Assembly: GCF_002902945.1 (NCBI RefSeq)
Contig: NZ_CP026102.1
Location: 62,001-126,000, forward strand
Source of the DNA: Paraburkholderia caribensis
Lineage (GTDB): Bacteria > Pseudomonadota > Gammaproteobacteria > Burkholderiales > Burkholderiaceae
DNA: 64,000 nt
Direction of reading: 5' to 3'
Shown: one piece after another, positions 50,432 through 59,015 of the stretch
Layout of the letters: every line of letters starts with the position of its first letter
Position numbering within the stretch: position 1 is the first letter of the stretch
The notes under the pieces: generated by a model
Told to the model about the DNA's origin: nothing
The model's input: the letters and a program-made list of their open reading frames with translations, nothing else
Databases searched by the model: none
Program-made: the position numbers and the translations under genes

Positions 50432-51592
50432 ATGCTCACTCGCCGCCGTTTCGTGCGCATCGCCGCCGCAGGCGCGGGCGCGATGCTCGTCGCACCGCAG
50501 ATCGCGTTCGCGCGCGTCGCGACCGACCGCCGCTTCGTGTTCGTGATCCAGCGCGGCGCCGCCGATGGGCTGAACATCGTCGTGCCGTACGCGGACCCTG
50601 CCTATGCGTCGCTGCGAGGCGCGCTGGCCGTCGACACGTCGGCTTCGACGAAGCTCGACGGCACGTTCGCGCTGCATCCGTCGCTTGCGCAGATCGGGCA
50701 GATGTACGGGCGGCGCGAGGCGCTGTTCGTGCATGCCGTCGCATCGCCGTATCGGGACCGCTCGCATTTCGACGGACAGAACGTGCTGGAGACGGGCGGA
50801 ACGGCCGCGTATCAGGTGAAGGACGGCTGGCTCAATCGGCTCGTCGGCATGATGCCGGGCGCCAGGTCGACGACGCGCGAGAACGCGATTGCGTTCGCGC
50901 CGACCGTGCCGATGGCGTTGCGCGGTGCGGCGAACGTCACGTCGTATGCGCCTTCCGGGCTGCCGCAGGCGCCCGACGATCTGCTCACGCGCGTCTCGCA
51001 GCTCTACGAGCAGGATGCGCAGTTGCGTCCGCTGTGGGAATCGGCGATGGCGGCGCGCGGTCTCGCTGGCGATGCGGGCGCGCGCCAGGACCCGGCGAGT
51101 CTCGGCAAGCTGGCGGCCGGGTTTCTGTCGCGCGAAGACGGGCCGCGTATCGCAATGATCGAAACGGGCGGCTGGGACACGCACAGCGCGCAGATGCCGC
51201 GCCTCGCCGCACAGCTCAAGGCGCTCGACACGATGCTCGCTGCATTGCGCGACGGACTCGGACCGGCGTGGAGCAAGACGACGGTGCTGGTCGCCACCGA
51301 GTTCGGCCGCACGGCTGCGGCGAACGGGACGGGCGGCACGGATCACGGTACGGCTTCCGTCGCAATGGTGATCGGCGGCGCGGTGGCGGGCGGGCGCGTC
51401 GTCGCCGAGTGGCCCGGCTTGCGGCAAAGCGATCTGTACGAGGCGCGCGACCTGAAACCGACGGCCTCGCTCGATGCGCTGATTTCGGGCGTCGCAAGCG
51501 ACAGCCTCGGGCTCGATCCGCACCGGACTTCGCGCACGCTGTTCGCGCAAGCGGGCAGCACGCAGCCGATGACGGGCCTGATTCGCGTGTAG
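50432..51592 (+). CDS. DUF1501-family Tat-exported protein
   Basis: A 386-residue protein. A twin-arginine signal (TRRRFVRIAAAGAGAMLVAP, cleavage near AFA) sends it folded to the periplasm. The body has alkaline-phosphatase-like features of the DUF1501 group: FVFVIQRGAADGLNIVVPY, HAVASPYRDRSHFDGQNVLE, GGWDTHS and TEFGRTAAANGTGGTDHGTA, whose D and H residues fit a metal site. The neighbour DUF1800 is the usual partner. ATG 50432 follows ACGGAG by six bases. ATG 50426 overlapping the DUF1800 stop is an alternative. Substrate is unknown. Confidence 0.87.
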   Translation: MLTRRRFVRIAAAGAGAMLVAPQIAFARVATDRRFVFVIQRGAADGLNIVVPYADPAYASLRGALAVDTSASTKLDGTFALHPSLAQIGQMYGRREALFVHAVASPYRDRSHFDGQNVLETGGTAAYQVKDGWLNRLVGMMPGARSTTRENAIAFAPTVPMALRGAANVTSYAPSGLPQAPDDLLTRVSQLYEQDAQLRPLWESAMAARGLAGDAGARQDPASLGKLAAGFLSREDGPRIAMIETGGWDTHSAQMPRLAAQLKALDTMLAALRDGLGPAWSKTTVLVATEFGRTAAANGTGGTDHGTASVAMVIGGAVAGGRVVAEWPGLRQSDLYEARDLKPTASLDALISGVASDSLGLDPHRTSRTLFAQAGSTQPMTGLIRV

Positions 51593-51601
51593 GCCGCGCG
51601 A

Positions 51602-51621
51602 GCCTGATTTAACAATCAGGC
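51602..51621. terminator. Hairpin after the DUF1501 gene
   Basis: GCCTGATT and AATCAGGC around a TAAC loop, 10 bases after the stop. A perfect 8-bp stem, but without a T-run, so either a weak terminator or an mRNA-stabilising hairpin before the next gene. Confidence 0.45.
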
Positions 51622-51657
51622 CAGTCAGTATTCGATCAACAGGGAGATAACTCGACA

Positions 51658-51888
51658 ATGAACGTCTTGAACTTGAAATCAACGAAACTGCGCGGGCTGC
51701 TGGCGGCCGCGCTTTGCGCATCGACGCTGTCCGCCTGCTACGTCGAGCCCGTGAGGCCGGCGGAGCCCGCGCCGGTCGCCGAGGTGATTCCTGCGGCGCC
51801 TGCGCCGGGATATAGGTGGGTGAAGGGTCACTATCGCTGGGAAGGCAATCACTGGGCATGGGTGCCGGGGCATTGGCGGCCCGTTTGA
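51658..51888 (+). CDS. YXWGXW-motif lipoprotein
   Basis: A 76-residue lipoprotein. The signal peptide contains LLAAALCASTLSAC with a lipobox LSAC at residues 24-27. The mature part has a proline-rich spacer followed by YRWVKGHYRW and WAWVPGHWRPV. It is the second YXWGXW protein in the window, at the other end of the sigma/DUF1800/DUF1501 cluster. Function unknown. Confidence 0.82.
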   Translation: MNVLNLKSTKLRGLLAAALCASTLSACYVEPVRPAEPAPVAEVIPAAPAPGYRWVKGHYRWEGNHWAWVPGHWRPV

Positions 51889-52030
51889 CCGCCGCTCGAT
51901 CCGGTTCGAAAAAATAATCGGTTGCGTGTGTCGATCTGAAGATGGCTTACTCGTCGTAGTGATGAAGACTCGCTGATCGGGCGAAACTTCGTCACTCATG
52001 AAACTCTTCTCTTCACTCAGGAGACACGAC

Positions 52031-52516
52031 ATGTCCACGCCAGCCGTCAAGCCCATCCCCGAAGGGATGCACACGTTGACACCGCACATCATCGTCGCGG
52101 GCGCGGCCGAAGCAATCGAGTTCTACAAGAAAGCGTTCAATGCAGTCGAGCAGGTGCGCCTGCCCGGTCCCGGCGGCAAGGTGATGCATGCGCAGCTGAA
52201 AATCGGCGATTCGACGCTGATGCTGGTCGATGAAATGCCCGATTGCGGCAACGGGGCGTCGTTCGGGCCGAAGGCGCTGAAGGGCACGCCCGTCGTGCTG
52301 CATCTGTACGTCAAGGACGCGGACGCCACCATCGCACAGGCCGCGTCAGCGGGCGCGAAGGTCATCATGCCCGCCACCGACATGTTCTGGGGCGACCGTT
52401 ACGGCCAGGTCGAAGATCCGTTCGGCCACCGCTGGTCTGTCGCGACGCACCAGCGCGACGTCACGCCCGCCGAAATGCAATCGGCGATGGAGCAGATGGC
52501 GCAAGGCCGTCAATAA
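52031..52516 (+). CDS. VOC-superfamily PhnB-like protein
   Basis: A 161-residue glyoxalase-fold protein: HIIVAGAAEAIEFYKKAFNA, VMHAQLKIGDSTLMLVDE, VLHLYVKDADATIAQAASAG and the C-terminal DRYGQVEDPFGHRWSVATH, in which the usual metal-ligand glutamate position falls at VEDPFG. This is the PhnB/YycE-like subgroup of unknown substrate. ATG 52031 follows AGGAGA by 6 bases. A separate VOC gene follows 91 bases downstream. Confidence 0.85.
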   Translation: MSTPAVKPIPEGMHTLTPHIIVAGAAEAIEFYKKAFNAVEQVRLPGPGGKVMHAQLKIGDSTLMLVDEMPDCGNGASFGPKALKGTPVVLHLYVKDADATIAQAASAGAKVIMPATDMFWGDRYGQVEDPFGHRWSVATHQRDVTPAEMQSAMEQMAQGRQ

Positions 52517-52607
52517 CGTTGCCGTGGGCGCGTGATTCCATGTGCGGGGTGCGTCGCGCATTTCGCCGCACGCTGCCGCGCCCGATACGACCATCCAAGG
52601 AGATGTG

Positions 52608-53084
52608 ATGGACAAGATTGCGACGTGCCTGTGGTTCGACGGCAATGCGGAGGAAGCCGTCCGGTTTTACACGGGCATTTTCGGAAATTCGAGCATCGGC
52701 GACATCACGCATTACGGCGACGCGATGCCTGGCAAGGCCGGAGAGGTGCTGACGATCACTTTCCATCTGGAAGGCCGCGAATTCCTCGCGTTGAATGGCG
52801 GCCCGCAGTACACGTTTTCTCCGGCGATTTCGATGTTCGTGAAGTGCGAATCGCAAGAGGAAGTCGACAGGTTGTGGGACAAGCTGCTCGAAGGCGGCGG
52901 CTCGCCGGTGCAATGCGGCTGGCTGACGGACCGCTACGGCGTGTCCTGGCAAATCGTGCCGACCCAGATGATGAAGATCCTGACGGACAAGGATCAGACC
53001 AAGGTCCAGCGCGCGATGCAGGCCATGATGCAAATGGTGAAGCTCGACGTGAAGGCGCTCGAAGCGGCTTTCAACGGGCCTTGA
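52608..53084 (+). CDS. VOC-superfamily protein (3-demethylubiquinone-methyltransferase-like annotation family)
   Basis: A 158-residue protein: MDKIATCLWFDGNAEEAVRF, FYTGIFGNSSIGDITHYGDA, FLALNGGPQYTFSPAISMFV and CGWLTDRYGVSWQIVPTQM. This family is frequently mislabelled a methyltransferase, and the fold is glyoxalase-like with no SAM site. A GGAGATGTG segment precedes the ATG. It is probably independent of the VOC gene upstream. Confidence 0.84.
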   Translation: MDKIATCLWFDGNAEEAVRFYTGIFGNSSIGDITHYGDAMPGKAGEVLTITFHLEGREFLALNGGPQYTFSPAISMFVKCESQEEVDRLWDKLLEGGGSPVQCGWLTDRYGVSWQIVPTQMMKILTDKDQTKVQRAMQAMMQMVKLDVKALEAAFNGP

Positions 53085-53187
53085 TGTCTGTCGGGCGTGG
53101 CGCGCCGTGTGATTGGCTTTTGCTGCGGCGCGCGTATCTGCGATCATCGGCGCTTTCCTCCTTGCCGGCTCCTGCCGGATATGCGCG

Positions 53188-53712
53188 ATGAATCCTTCTG
53201 TCCTCGAGTTTGAAACCGATCGTCTGATCTTGCGTCCTCATGTTCGCGAGGACTTCGACGAGAGTTATGCGCTGTGGTCCGATGAGACCGTTACGCGCTT
53301 TATCGGCGGGAAGCCGTTCAGCCGGGAAGAAGTGTGGACGCGGCTGTTGCGCTATGCCGGGCACTGGGCGTTGCTCGGCTACGGCTACTGGGTAATCCGC
53401 GAGAAAAACAGCGGCCGGTTCGTCGGCGAAATCGGCTTTGCGGACTACCAGCGCGAGATCGAGCCGCCGCTCGGCGCACCCGAGATCGGCTGGGTGTTGA
53501 TGCCGTCGATGCATGGTCTCGGCTATGCGACGGAGGCCGTGCGCGGCGCGCTGACATGGGCCGATGCGAAATGGCCGCAGCGTGAGACCGTGTGCATCAT
53601 CGCGCCGGACAACGTGGCGTCGCGGCGGGTGGCGGCGAAATGCGGCTACGTCGAGACGCGGCAGGCGACGTACAAAGGACATGCGACTGGGGTGTTTTGC
53701 CGCGCTGTCTAA
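53188..53712 (+). CDS. GNAT-family N-acetyltransferase (RimJ/RimL type)
   Basis: A 174-residue acetyltransferase: FETDRLILRPHVREDFDESY, YWVIREKNSGRFVGEIGFAD, then the acetyl-CoA site in GWVLMPSMHGLGYATEAVRG (HGLGYA for the Q/RxxGxG/A loop) and the C-terminal DNVASRRVAAKCGYVE. Substrate is an amine of a protein or small molecule and not predictable. The ATG at 53188 starts the conserved region; a longer frame adds a non-conserved 25 residues. Confidence 0.85.
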   Translation: MNPSVLEFETDRLILRPHVREDFDESYALWSDETVTRFIGGKPFSREEVWTRLLRYAGHWALLGYGYWVIREKNSGRFVGEIGFADYQREIEPPLGAPEIGWVLMPSMHGLGYATEAVRGALTWADAKWPQRETVCIIAPDNVASRRVAAKCGYVETRQATYKGHATGVFCRAV

Positions 53713-53828
53713 GAGTTTTTCGGGCCTTTCCTAGGCTTCCTATATCTTCCGGCCGAATTGTTCGAGGCCGCCGCCGATGCGAAATTAGCTACGCGAATGC
53801 ATCGGTCATCTGAACCACCCAATCGCAC

Positions 53829-53892
53829 GTAGATACAGCGTTGACACATCAACTCGCGCCGCGTAGCATCACAGTATCTACATTGTAGATAC
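53829..53892 (+). promoter_or_regulatory. Promoter/operator of the MazEF pair
   Basis: TTGACA at 53841-53846, a 17-base spacer and TAGCAT at 53864-53869 form a good sigma-70 promoter. A perfect inverted repeat GTATCTAC-ATT-GTAGATAC lies at 53874-53892, just past the -10, and an extra half-site GTAGATAC at 53829-53836 sits upstream of the -35. This layout suits autorepression by the AbrB-type antitoxin with or without the toxin. Confidence 0.7.
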
Positions 53893-53970
53893 GCGCGGCG
53901 CTTCTGCTCCCTCGTGGGGGTTACAAAGGAGGCAATCGTGTATCTGGATTTCTCGGGCGAAGGTGGGGCT

Positions 53971-54243
53971 ATGGCTATTCAGACAATCAAACGGTGGGGC
54001 AACAGTCTTGCGGTGCGCATTCCCGCAAGCCTGGCGGACGAACTGCACCTGCGCGAAGATCAGGAAGTCGACATGGTGGTGGCGGATGGGGCGCTCGTCG
54101 CAACGCCTGCCATCAGGACGTTCAATTGGGACGAGTATCGCGAGCAACTCGCGGCGCGGCCCGGCGACGTGCATCCGACCATCAATCCTGGCGTGGCGGT
54201 GGGCTCCGAACTTGCCGATCCGACAGGCCAGGACGACTGGTAA
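53971..54243 (+). CDS. mazE: MazE-like antitoxin (AbrB/SpoVT swapped-hairpin DNA-binding protein)
   Basis: A 90-residue antitoxin. The N-terminal domain AIQTIKRWGNSLAVRIPASL, then ADELHLREDQEVDMVVADGA, is the canonical MazE/AbrB motif that binds operator DNA. The C-terminal tail, rich in D, E and P and probably disordered, is where MazE-type proteins wrap and block the toxin. The start was placed at MAIQTIKRW. The palindromic operator lies 80-140 bases upstream. The toxin gene starts 8 bases after the stop. Confidence 0.88.
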   Translation: MAIQTIKRWGNSLAVRIPASLADELHLREDQEVDMVVADGALVATPAIRTFNWDEYREQLAARPGDVHPTINPGVAVGSELADPTGQDDW

Positions 54244-54251
54244 GGAGCAAC

Positions 54252-54596
54252 ATGAAGAACGGCGTTCCCGAAATCGGCGATGTGTGGTGGATCAGGCTCG
54301 AACCCGTGGTTGGGCACGAGCAGGGCGGTAGTTATCCTCGGCCCGTGGTCGTGTTGTCGCACTACGAGCACAACGGTCCGGCACAGCGCATCGTCGCGGT
54401 GCCGTGCACGTCGAAGATACGCGGCTTTGCGACGGAAATTCCCGTCTCCGCATTGCCAAAGCCGTGCGTTGCGCTGATCGACCAGATCACGACGCTCGAC
54501 TGGGTGGCGCGGCGCGGCGAATTCAGGGAAGAGCGGATCGCGCAGCCTGAACTGGACGCGATTCGCCGCAGTTTGAAAGCATTCCTGATGATGTAA
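54252..54596 (+). CDS. mazF: MazF/PemK-family toxin (mRNA endoribonuclease)
   Basis: A 114-residue toxin: PEIGDVWWIRLEPVVGHEQG, then SYPRPVVVLSHYEHNGPAQR, IVAVPCTSKIRGFATEIPV and LIDQITTLDWVARRG. The GxxxGxxRPVVVL segment and the conserved threonine/arginine pattern are those of MazF ribonucleases, which cut mRNA at short sequences and arrest growth. AAGGAG precedes ATG 54252. It follows the antitoxin by 8 bases, forming a complete type II toxin-antitoxin operon. Confidence 0.87.
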   Translation: MKNGVPEIGDVWWIRLEPVVGHEQGGSYPRPVVVLSHYEHNGPAQRIVAVPCTSKIRGFATEIPVSALPKPCVALIDQITTLDWVARRGEFREERIAQPELDAIRRSLKAFLMM

Positions 54597-54608
54597 CGGT
54601 GTCCCGTG

Positions 54609-55328
54609 TTACGGGCGTTGTGCGGCAATGCACGCCTGCAATGTGCGGCGCTGCGTGCCTTGCGCGTCGAAGTTCGCTTCGTCGAGCCATTGCGCGAAAC
54701 CGGCGCGCAACGCCGGCCATTCGCTGTCTATGATCGAGAACCACGCCGTATCGCGGTTTCGGCCTTTATAGGTCACGGCCTGACGGAAGATGCCTTCGTA
54801 CGTGAAGCCGAAGCGGGCCGCCGCGGCGCGCGAAGGCGCATTCAGCGAATCGCATTTCCATTCGAACCGCCGGTAGCCGAGTTCGTCGAATATGCGCTGC
54901 ATCAACAGGAAGAGGGATTCCGTTGCCATGCGCGTCTTTTGCAGACGCTGCGAAAACACGACGAAGCCGACTTCGATTACGCCGTTTGCCTTGTCGATGC
55001 GCATCAGCGAAAGCGTGCCGATGGCTTTGCCTGTCGCGAGATCGATGACGGTGTGATGCAGCGGGTCGGGGGAAGCCGCGCAGGACGTGAGGAAGTCGCG
55101 GTACGCTTCGCGCGTGTCGAACGGGCCTACCGGAAGATAGGTCCAGTCGCGGCCGTCGGGCGCGGCGCTGTAGGCCTCGTACAGGTCATCCGCGTGGCGT
55201 TCGACGTCGACCCGTTCCAGCCGGCAGTAGTGGCCTGTCATCGGCTGATCGCCGGGCGCCTTGGCGGGCTGCCACTGTGGCATGGGCTCGCCGATAGCCT
55301 GGCCGTATTCGTTGACTCGTTGCACCAC
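54609..55328 (-). CDS. GNAT-family N-acetyltransferase
   Basis: A 239-residue acetyltransferase: FDTREAYRDFLTSCAASPDP, TVIDLATGKAIGTLSLMRID, VIEVGFVVFSQRLQKTRMAT, and FEWKCDSLNAPSRAAAARFG. The QRLQKTRMAT segment is the acetyl-CoA loop of the RimJ/RimL subgroup. The start is GTG 55328 preceded by GGGAG; longer frames run antisense through the DUF2252 gene. The gene ends only 12 bases from the toxin stop, in convergent orientation. Confidence 0.85.
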   Translation of the reverse strand: MVQRVNEYGQAIGEPMPQWQPAKAPGDQPMTGHYCRLERVDVERHADDLYEAYSAAPDGRDWTYLPVGPFDTREAYRDFLTSCAASPDPLHHTVIDLATGKAIGTLSLMRIDKANGVIEVGFVVFSQRLQKTRMATESLFLLMQRIFDELGYRRFEWKCDSLNAPSRAAAARFGFTYEGIFRQAVTYKGRNRDTAWFSIIDSEWPALRAGFAQWLDEANFDAQGTQRRTLQACIAAQRP

Positions 55329-55544
55329 GTCATTCTCCCGTCGCGTGTACCGCTGAAGTATGCCAAGCGGGCACGATACGGCAAAGGCCGCGCGCCCGTA
55401 AGAACCAGGTGAGCGCGATTCGATGGAGCCAGCATCGCGGTGTGTCGCTACCGGCCATAGAAGGCGCGCGGATTGCGAACGTTGGAAGTGAAAGGCTGTC
55501 GGTACAGAATGATCCTGATCATTCCCCATTCGTGAGAGGTCCGC

Positions 55545-56759
55545 ATGCTCGACGTTGCCGATGAAATCGCCCGGTTCAATGCGGGCCGTGACCCCGACCG
55601 CCTCGCGATGAAATACGCACGCATGCGCACGTCGCCATTCGTGTTTCTGCGCGGAACCTGTCATCTGTTCTACAAGCGTCTGTCCAAAGGCACGGTGCTG
55701 GACGGGTCGCCGCGCGCGTGGATCTGCGGCGACATGCATCTGGAGAATTTCGGCAGCTACAAGGGTGACAACCGGCTCATCTATTTCGACATCAATGATT
55801 TTGACGAGGCGTGTCTTGCGCCGTGCCTGTACGAAATGATCCGCTTGCTGTCGAGCGTGCTGGTGGCGGCCGACGACCTGAAGCTGAGCCGCGCCGAGGC
55901 GCTCGCACTCTGCCATACCGCTACCGACGCTTACGCCGCCGCGCTGCGTTTCGGCAAGGCGCGCTGGATCGAAGAGGAGACGGCCGAGGGCATGGTCGGC
56001 GAACTGTTTGCGGCTTTGCACCAGCGCTCGCGCGCCGATCACCTGAACCGGCGCACCGAGCTGAAAGGGAAAAAGCGCACGCTGCGCGTCGACGGCAAAA
56101 AGGCGCTGTCTGTCACGGGCGAAGCACGCGCCAGGGTCGTCGCGTTCATGAACGATTTCGCGAAGCGCGAGCCGAATCCGCAGTTCTACGAGATCATCGA
56201 CGTAGCGCGCCGCATTGCGGGTACGGGCAGTCTGGGCGTCGAACGCTATGTGATTCTCGTCGAAGGCAAGGGCTCGCCCGACGGCAATTACCTGCTCGAC
56301 ATGAAGCTGGCGTTGCCGTCGGCCACCGCGCCGAACGTTCACACGCCACAGCCGAAATGGGGCAGCGAGTCCGAGCGGGTCGTCGAGATTCAGCGGCGCA
56401 ATCAGGTGGTGTCGCAGGCCTTTTTGCATGCCGTCGAGTTCGAGCGGCGGCCGTTCGTGCTGCGCGGCCTGCAGCCATCGGAGGATCGCGTCGCGCTCGA
56501 TAACTGGAACGGCAAGCTGCCACGGCTGGAGTCGGTCGTGCGCAACATGGCCGAACTGGTCGCGTGGGCGCACTTCCGCAGCAGCGGCAGGCAGACTTCC
56601 GCAATCGCCGACGACCTGATCGCGTTCGGCGAAGACAGCAAATGGCAACTGTCGCTGATCGACCTCGCGACGCAGTGCGAAGCGCAGGTGGTCAGCGACT
56701 GGAAGGCATACTGCGAAGCCTTCGATCGCGGCGCGTTCAAGCTGAACGCGAAAGCGTGA
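55545..56759 (+). CDS. DUF2252-family protein
   Basis: A 404-residue protein of the DUF2252 family, a kinase-like fold: RTSPFVFLRGTCHLFYKRLS, then WICGDMHLENFGSYKGDNRL, IYFDINDFDEACLAPCLYEM, ARRIAGTGSLGVERYVILVE, and VVQAF-like C-terminal helices. The GDMHLENF and DINDFDE motifs resemble the catalytic HxDxxxxN loop and DFD of aminoglycoside-phosphotransferase-like kinases. No substrate is known. It is divergent from the GNAT gene and ends in a hairpin. Confidence 0.85.
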   Translation: MLDVADEIARFNAGRDPDRLAMKYARMRTSPFVFLRGTCHLFYKRLSKGTVLDGSPRAWICGDMHLENFGSYKGDNRLIYFDINDFDEACLAPCLYEMIRLLSSVLVAADDLKLSRAEALALCHTATDAYAAALRFGKARWIEEETAEGMVGELFAALHQRSRADHLNRRTELKGKKRTLRVDGKKALSVTGEARARVVAFMNDFAKREPNPQFYEIIDVARRIAGTGSLGVERYVILVEGKGSPDGNYLLDMKLALPSATAPNVHTPQPKWGSESERVVEIQRRNQVVSQAFLHAVEFERRPFVLRGLQPSEDRVALDNWNGKLPRLESVVRNMAELVAWAHFRSSGRQTSAIADDLIAFGEDSKWQLSLIDLATQCEAQVVSDWKAYCEAFDRGAFKLNAKA

Positions 56760-56767
56760 ACTTCGGG

Positions 56768-56795
56768 TTCGAACGTTCTGGACCTTACGTTCGAA
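56768..56795 (+). terminator. Hairpin downstream of DUF2252
   Basis: TTCGAACGT at 56768-56776 and its complement ACGTTCGAA at 56787-56795 around a 10-base loop, 9 bases after the stop codon, followed by AAATCC. Position suggests a terminator, but the T-run is missing. Confidence 0.45.
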
Positions 56796-57003
56796 AAATC
56801 CGATTATATTGCGGGCTTTACGGCGACATGCCAGATGTGTAAATCTGGTGGTGCGTCGTGTCAAAAGTGCGTGATTTTTTCCGGGGTCTTTCGCCCTGCA
56901 AGTCCCGGACCGCGCCAGTACCCGGCGCCGCGAGCGGGCGCGTCACCCGTAAGGCATAAACAATGCCTCCCTATGAGTCACTTCCACGACTGGAGACGGC
57001 ACT

Positions 57004-57330
57004 ATGGAAATCGAAGCGACCGCATGGTTCCCGCTGGACGACTATGCGCCTGTGCGAGACGGGTGGTACGAGGTCCAGCTGGTGAGCGGCGACACGGCAT
57101 TCGCTAAATTCATCGAAGGCGGATGGACCGAAAAGCCGCTTCTCGTGTTCACCGCCTGGCGAGGACTGAGCGAAGATCCCGCCCGCGTGGACGAACCGGA
57201 AACCATCGACGCGGAAGCGACGGCAGCCGAGGGCGTGCGCGCCGCATGGAACGCCTTCTTCCCCGGCGCGAATGGCGAAGCGCACAAGCCGCTCGACGTC
57301 ACGCACGGCAAGCCACCCACTACACATTGA
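57004..57330 (+). CDS. Conserved hypothetical 108-residue protein
   Basis: A small acidic protein: DDYAPVRDGWYEVQLVSGDT, then AFAKFIEGGWTEKPLLVFTA and a C-terminal DPARVDEPETIDAEATAAEG. The beta-rich first half ends in the W-T-E-K-P-L turn. I do not know the family. It is preceded by GGAGAC and followed by a strong terminator, so it is a genuine monocistronic gene. Confidence 0.7.
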   Translation: MEIEATAWFPLDDYAPVRDGWYEVQLVSGDTAFAKFIEGGWTEKPLLVFTAWRGLSEDPARVDEPETIDAEATAAEGVRAAWNAFFPGANGEAHKPLDVTHGKPPTTH

Positions 57331-57353
57331 ATTTGCATCCAGGTGGATCTGCG

Positions 57354-57380
57354 GGCGGCGCATTGGCGCCGCCGTTTTTT
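57354..57380 (+). terminator. Rho-independent terminator
   Basis: GGCGGCGC / GCGCCGCC (8-bp perfect stem), ATTG loop, then G and six T. It terminates the hypothetical gene at 57004-57330. Confidence 0.88.
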
Positions 57381-57487
57381 ATCCGGTTTCCTGGCGGTTT
57401 GCGCGGCCCTTTGCGGCTGCGGCGCGCAACCTTCGTGTTTTGCCCGGCTTCGCTAGAATGCAGCGATCCATATCGCGAAGGCCTCTC

Positions 57488-58072
57488 ATGCAATCATTCC
57501 GGCAACCCGTCCATCTGACGCGCGCGACGCGTCTTCTGAACCATGGCCCCGTCACCCTGATCACGAGCGCGCACGCCGGTCGCTCGAACGTGATGGCGGC
57601 TTCGTGGGCGATGCCGCTGGATTTCACGCCGCCCAAAGTGGTCGTGGTGATCGATGCGAAGACATTGACGCGGCAACTGGTCGAAGCGAGCGGCGTGTTC
57701 GGCCTGCAACTGCCCACGCGCGGCTTCGCGCGCCATACGCTGGCGGTCGGCTCGAACGCCGGCGTCGAAATCGACAAGTTCGCGGCGCTCCAGCTCGCGA
57801 CGTTTCCCGCCGAAAAGATCGATGTGCCGATGCTGGAAGGCTGCGTGGCGTGGTTCGAATGCAAGGTGATTCCCGACGACGCCCAGCGGCACGATCTGAT
57901 CCTCGCCGAAGTGGTCGCGTGCTACGCGGACACCCGCGTCTATTCGGACAACCGCTGGCACTTCGGCGACGACCACGACATGCGCACCTGCCATTACGTC
58001 GCGGGCGGCACCTTCTTCGAAACGGGCGACACCTTTGAAGTCGAAGCCGCGCCCGTCAGCGGTACGCGCTGA
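57488..58072 (+). CDS. Flavin reductase-like (FMN-binding split-barrel) protein
   Basis: A 194-residue split-barrel flavoprotein: HLTRATRLLNHGPVTLITSA, then SNVMAASWAMPLDFTPPKVV and the flavin-site residues in SGVFGLQLPTRGFARHTLAV. It would reduce FMN with NAD(P)H or act as an oxidoreductase component. No oxygenase partner is next to it. The ATG at 57488 was preferred over upstream frames that read through the terminator. Convergent with the AraC/GyrI gene (8 bases apart). Confidence 0.85.
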   Translation: MQSFRQPVHLTRATRLLNHGPVTLITSAHAGRSNVMAASWAMPLDFTPPKVVVVIDAKTLTRQLVEASGVFGLQLPTRGFARHTLAVGSNAGVEIDKFAALQLATFPAEKIDVPMLEGCVAWFECKVIPDDAQRHDLILAEVVACYADTRVYSDNRWHFGDDHDMRTCHYVAGGTFFETGDTFEVEAAPVSGTR

Positions 58073-58080
58073 TTCGCGCT

Positions 58081-58926
58081 TCAGTGCTTCAGCGGCAGCC
58101 AGATTTCGACGCCGCCCATGCCCGTCACGGGATTGAACTGCTCGCTGTAGCGCTCGAAGTTCGGCGCATCGGCGGGTGCGTGCCCGGATTCCGGCAGCCA
58201 TTTGTTCCAGATCGTGTTCCACGTGCGGCGTATCGTCGAAATGTGCTCGCTGTGCGTGAACACCGCATAGCGCTGTGCACCGATGCGCACGCGGCTGAGT
58301 TCGTCGGGCAAGCCCGAGAAGTCCGCCACTTCGGCGCCGCACAGGTAGTCGAAGTTGCCGGAATCGTCCGCGTTGTAGCAGACGCCGTACGCGACGCGGC
58401 CGACCTGTCCGGGCACCTTGCCAAAGATCGCGTTGAAGCGCTGCCATTGCGCGGGAATGCCCGAACTGCTCTCACAGTGGTAGCGCTCGCTCGATCCCGC
58501 GACGAGCAACGGTTTGCCGTCCACGAAACGCGGCGGCTCCAGATGGGCAAGAAGTGATTCATCCATTTTGATCGGCTCCACGAGTGCGAGGTTGTCGAGA
58601 TGACCTTGCGCGCGCAACGCTTCGGGCGTGAGTCCGAACTGCTCGCGAAACGCGCGCGTGAATGCCTCGTGAGAGCCGTAACCCGCATCGACTGCGACGG
58701 CGAGGATATCCGGCGCGCCGCGGGCCAGCTGCCGCGCCGCTTCCGTCAGGCGGCGCGCGCGCACGTAGCGCATCACCGCGTGGCCGGTTGCCGCTTCGAA
58801 CGCGCGCGACAGATGAAAGCGCGAGACGCAACCGCAGCTGGCGATATCGTCGAGCGACAGTTCCTCGTGGAAGTGGCTTTCGATAAACCACAACGCCTTT
58901 CCCGCAGGGTTTCCGATCGGGTTCAT
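58081..58926 (-). CDS. AraC-family regulator with GyrI-like ligand-binding domain
   Basis: A 281-residue regulator. The DNA-binding domain is at the N-terminus (IESHFHEELSLDDIASCGCV, then SRFHLSRAFEAATGHAVMRY, VDAGYGSHEAFTRAFREQFG). It is followed by a GyrI-like effector-binding domain (about 120-281, ending GMGGVEIWLPLKH). That order, as in Rob and BmrR-like proteins, suits sensing of drugs or other hydrophobic compounds. The neighbouring MFS exporter (59372-60841) is a plausible target. The start was placed at MNPIGN. Confidence 0.87.
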   Translation of the reverse strand: MNPIGNPAGKALWFIESHFHEELSLDDIASCGCVSRFHLSRAFEAATGHAVMRYVRARRLTEAARQLARGAPDILAVAVDAGYGSHEAFTRAFREQFGLTPEALRAQGHLDNLALVEPIKMDESLLAHLEPPRFVDGKPLLVAGSSERYHCESSSGIPAQWQRFNAIFGKVPGQVGRVAYGVCYNADDSGNFDYLCGAEVADFSGLPDELSRVRIGAQRYAVFTHSEHISTIRRTWNTIWNKWLPESGHAPADAPNFERYSEQFNPVTGMGGVEIWLPLKH

Positions 58927-59015
58927 ACGGACTCTCGTTTCGGCATGAACCCAGCATATCGGCTGGACGGATGGCTCATTTGATCGTGCTTGCGGTGTTG
59001 CGGATGCGGCGCCCG

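Noticed and set aside
55329..56864. N-terminal extension of the GNAT frame (minus strand)
   Set aside because: The extension is antisense to DUF2252. The acetyltransferase begins at GTG 55328 with its own ribosome-binding site.
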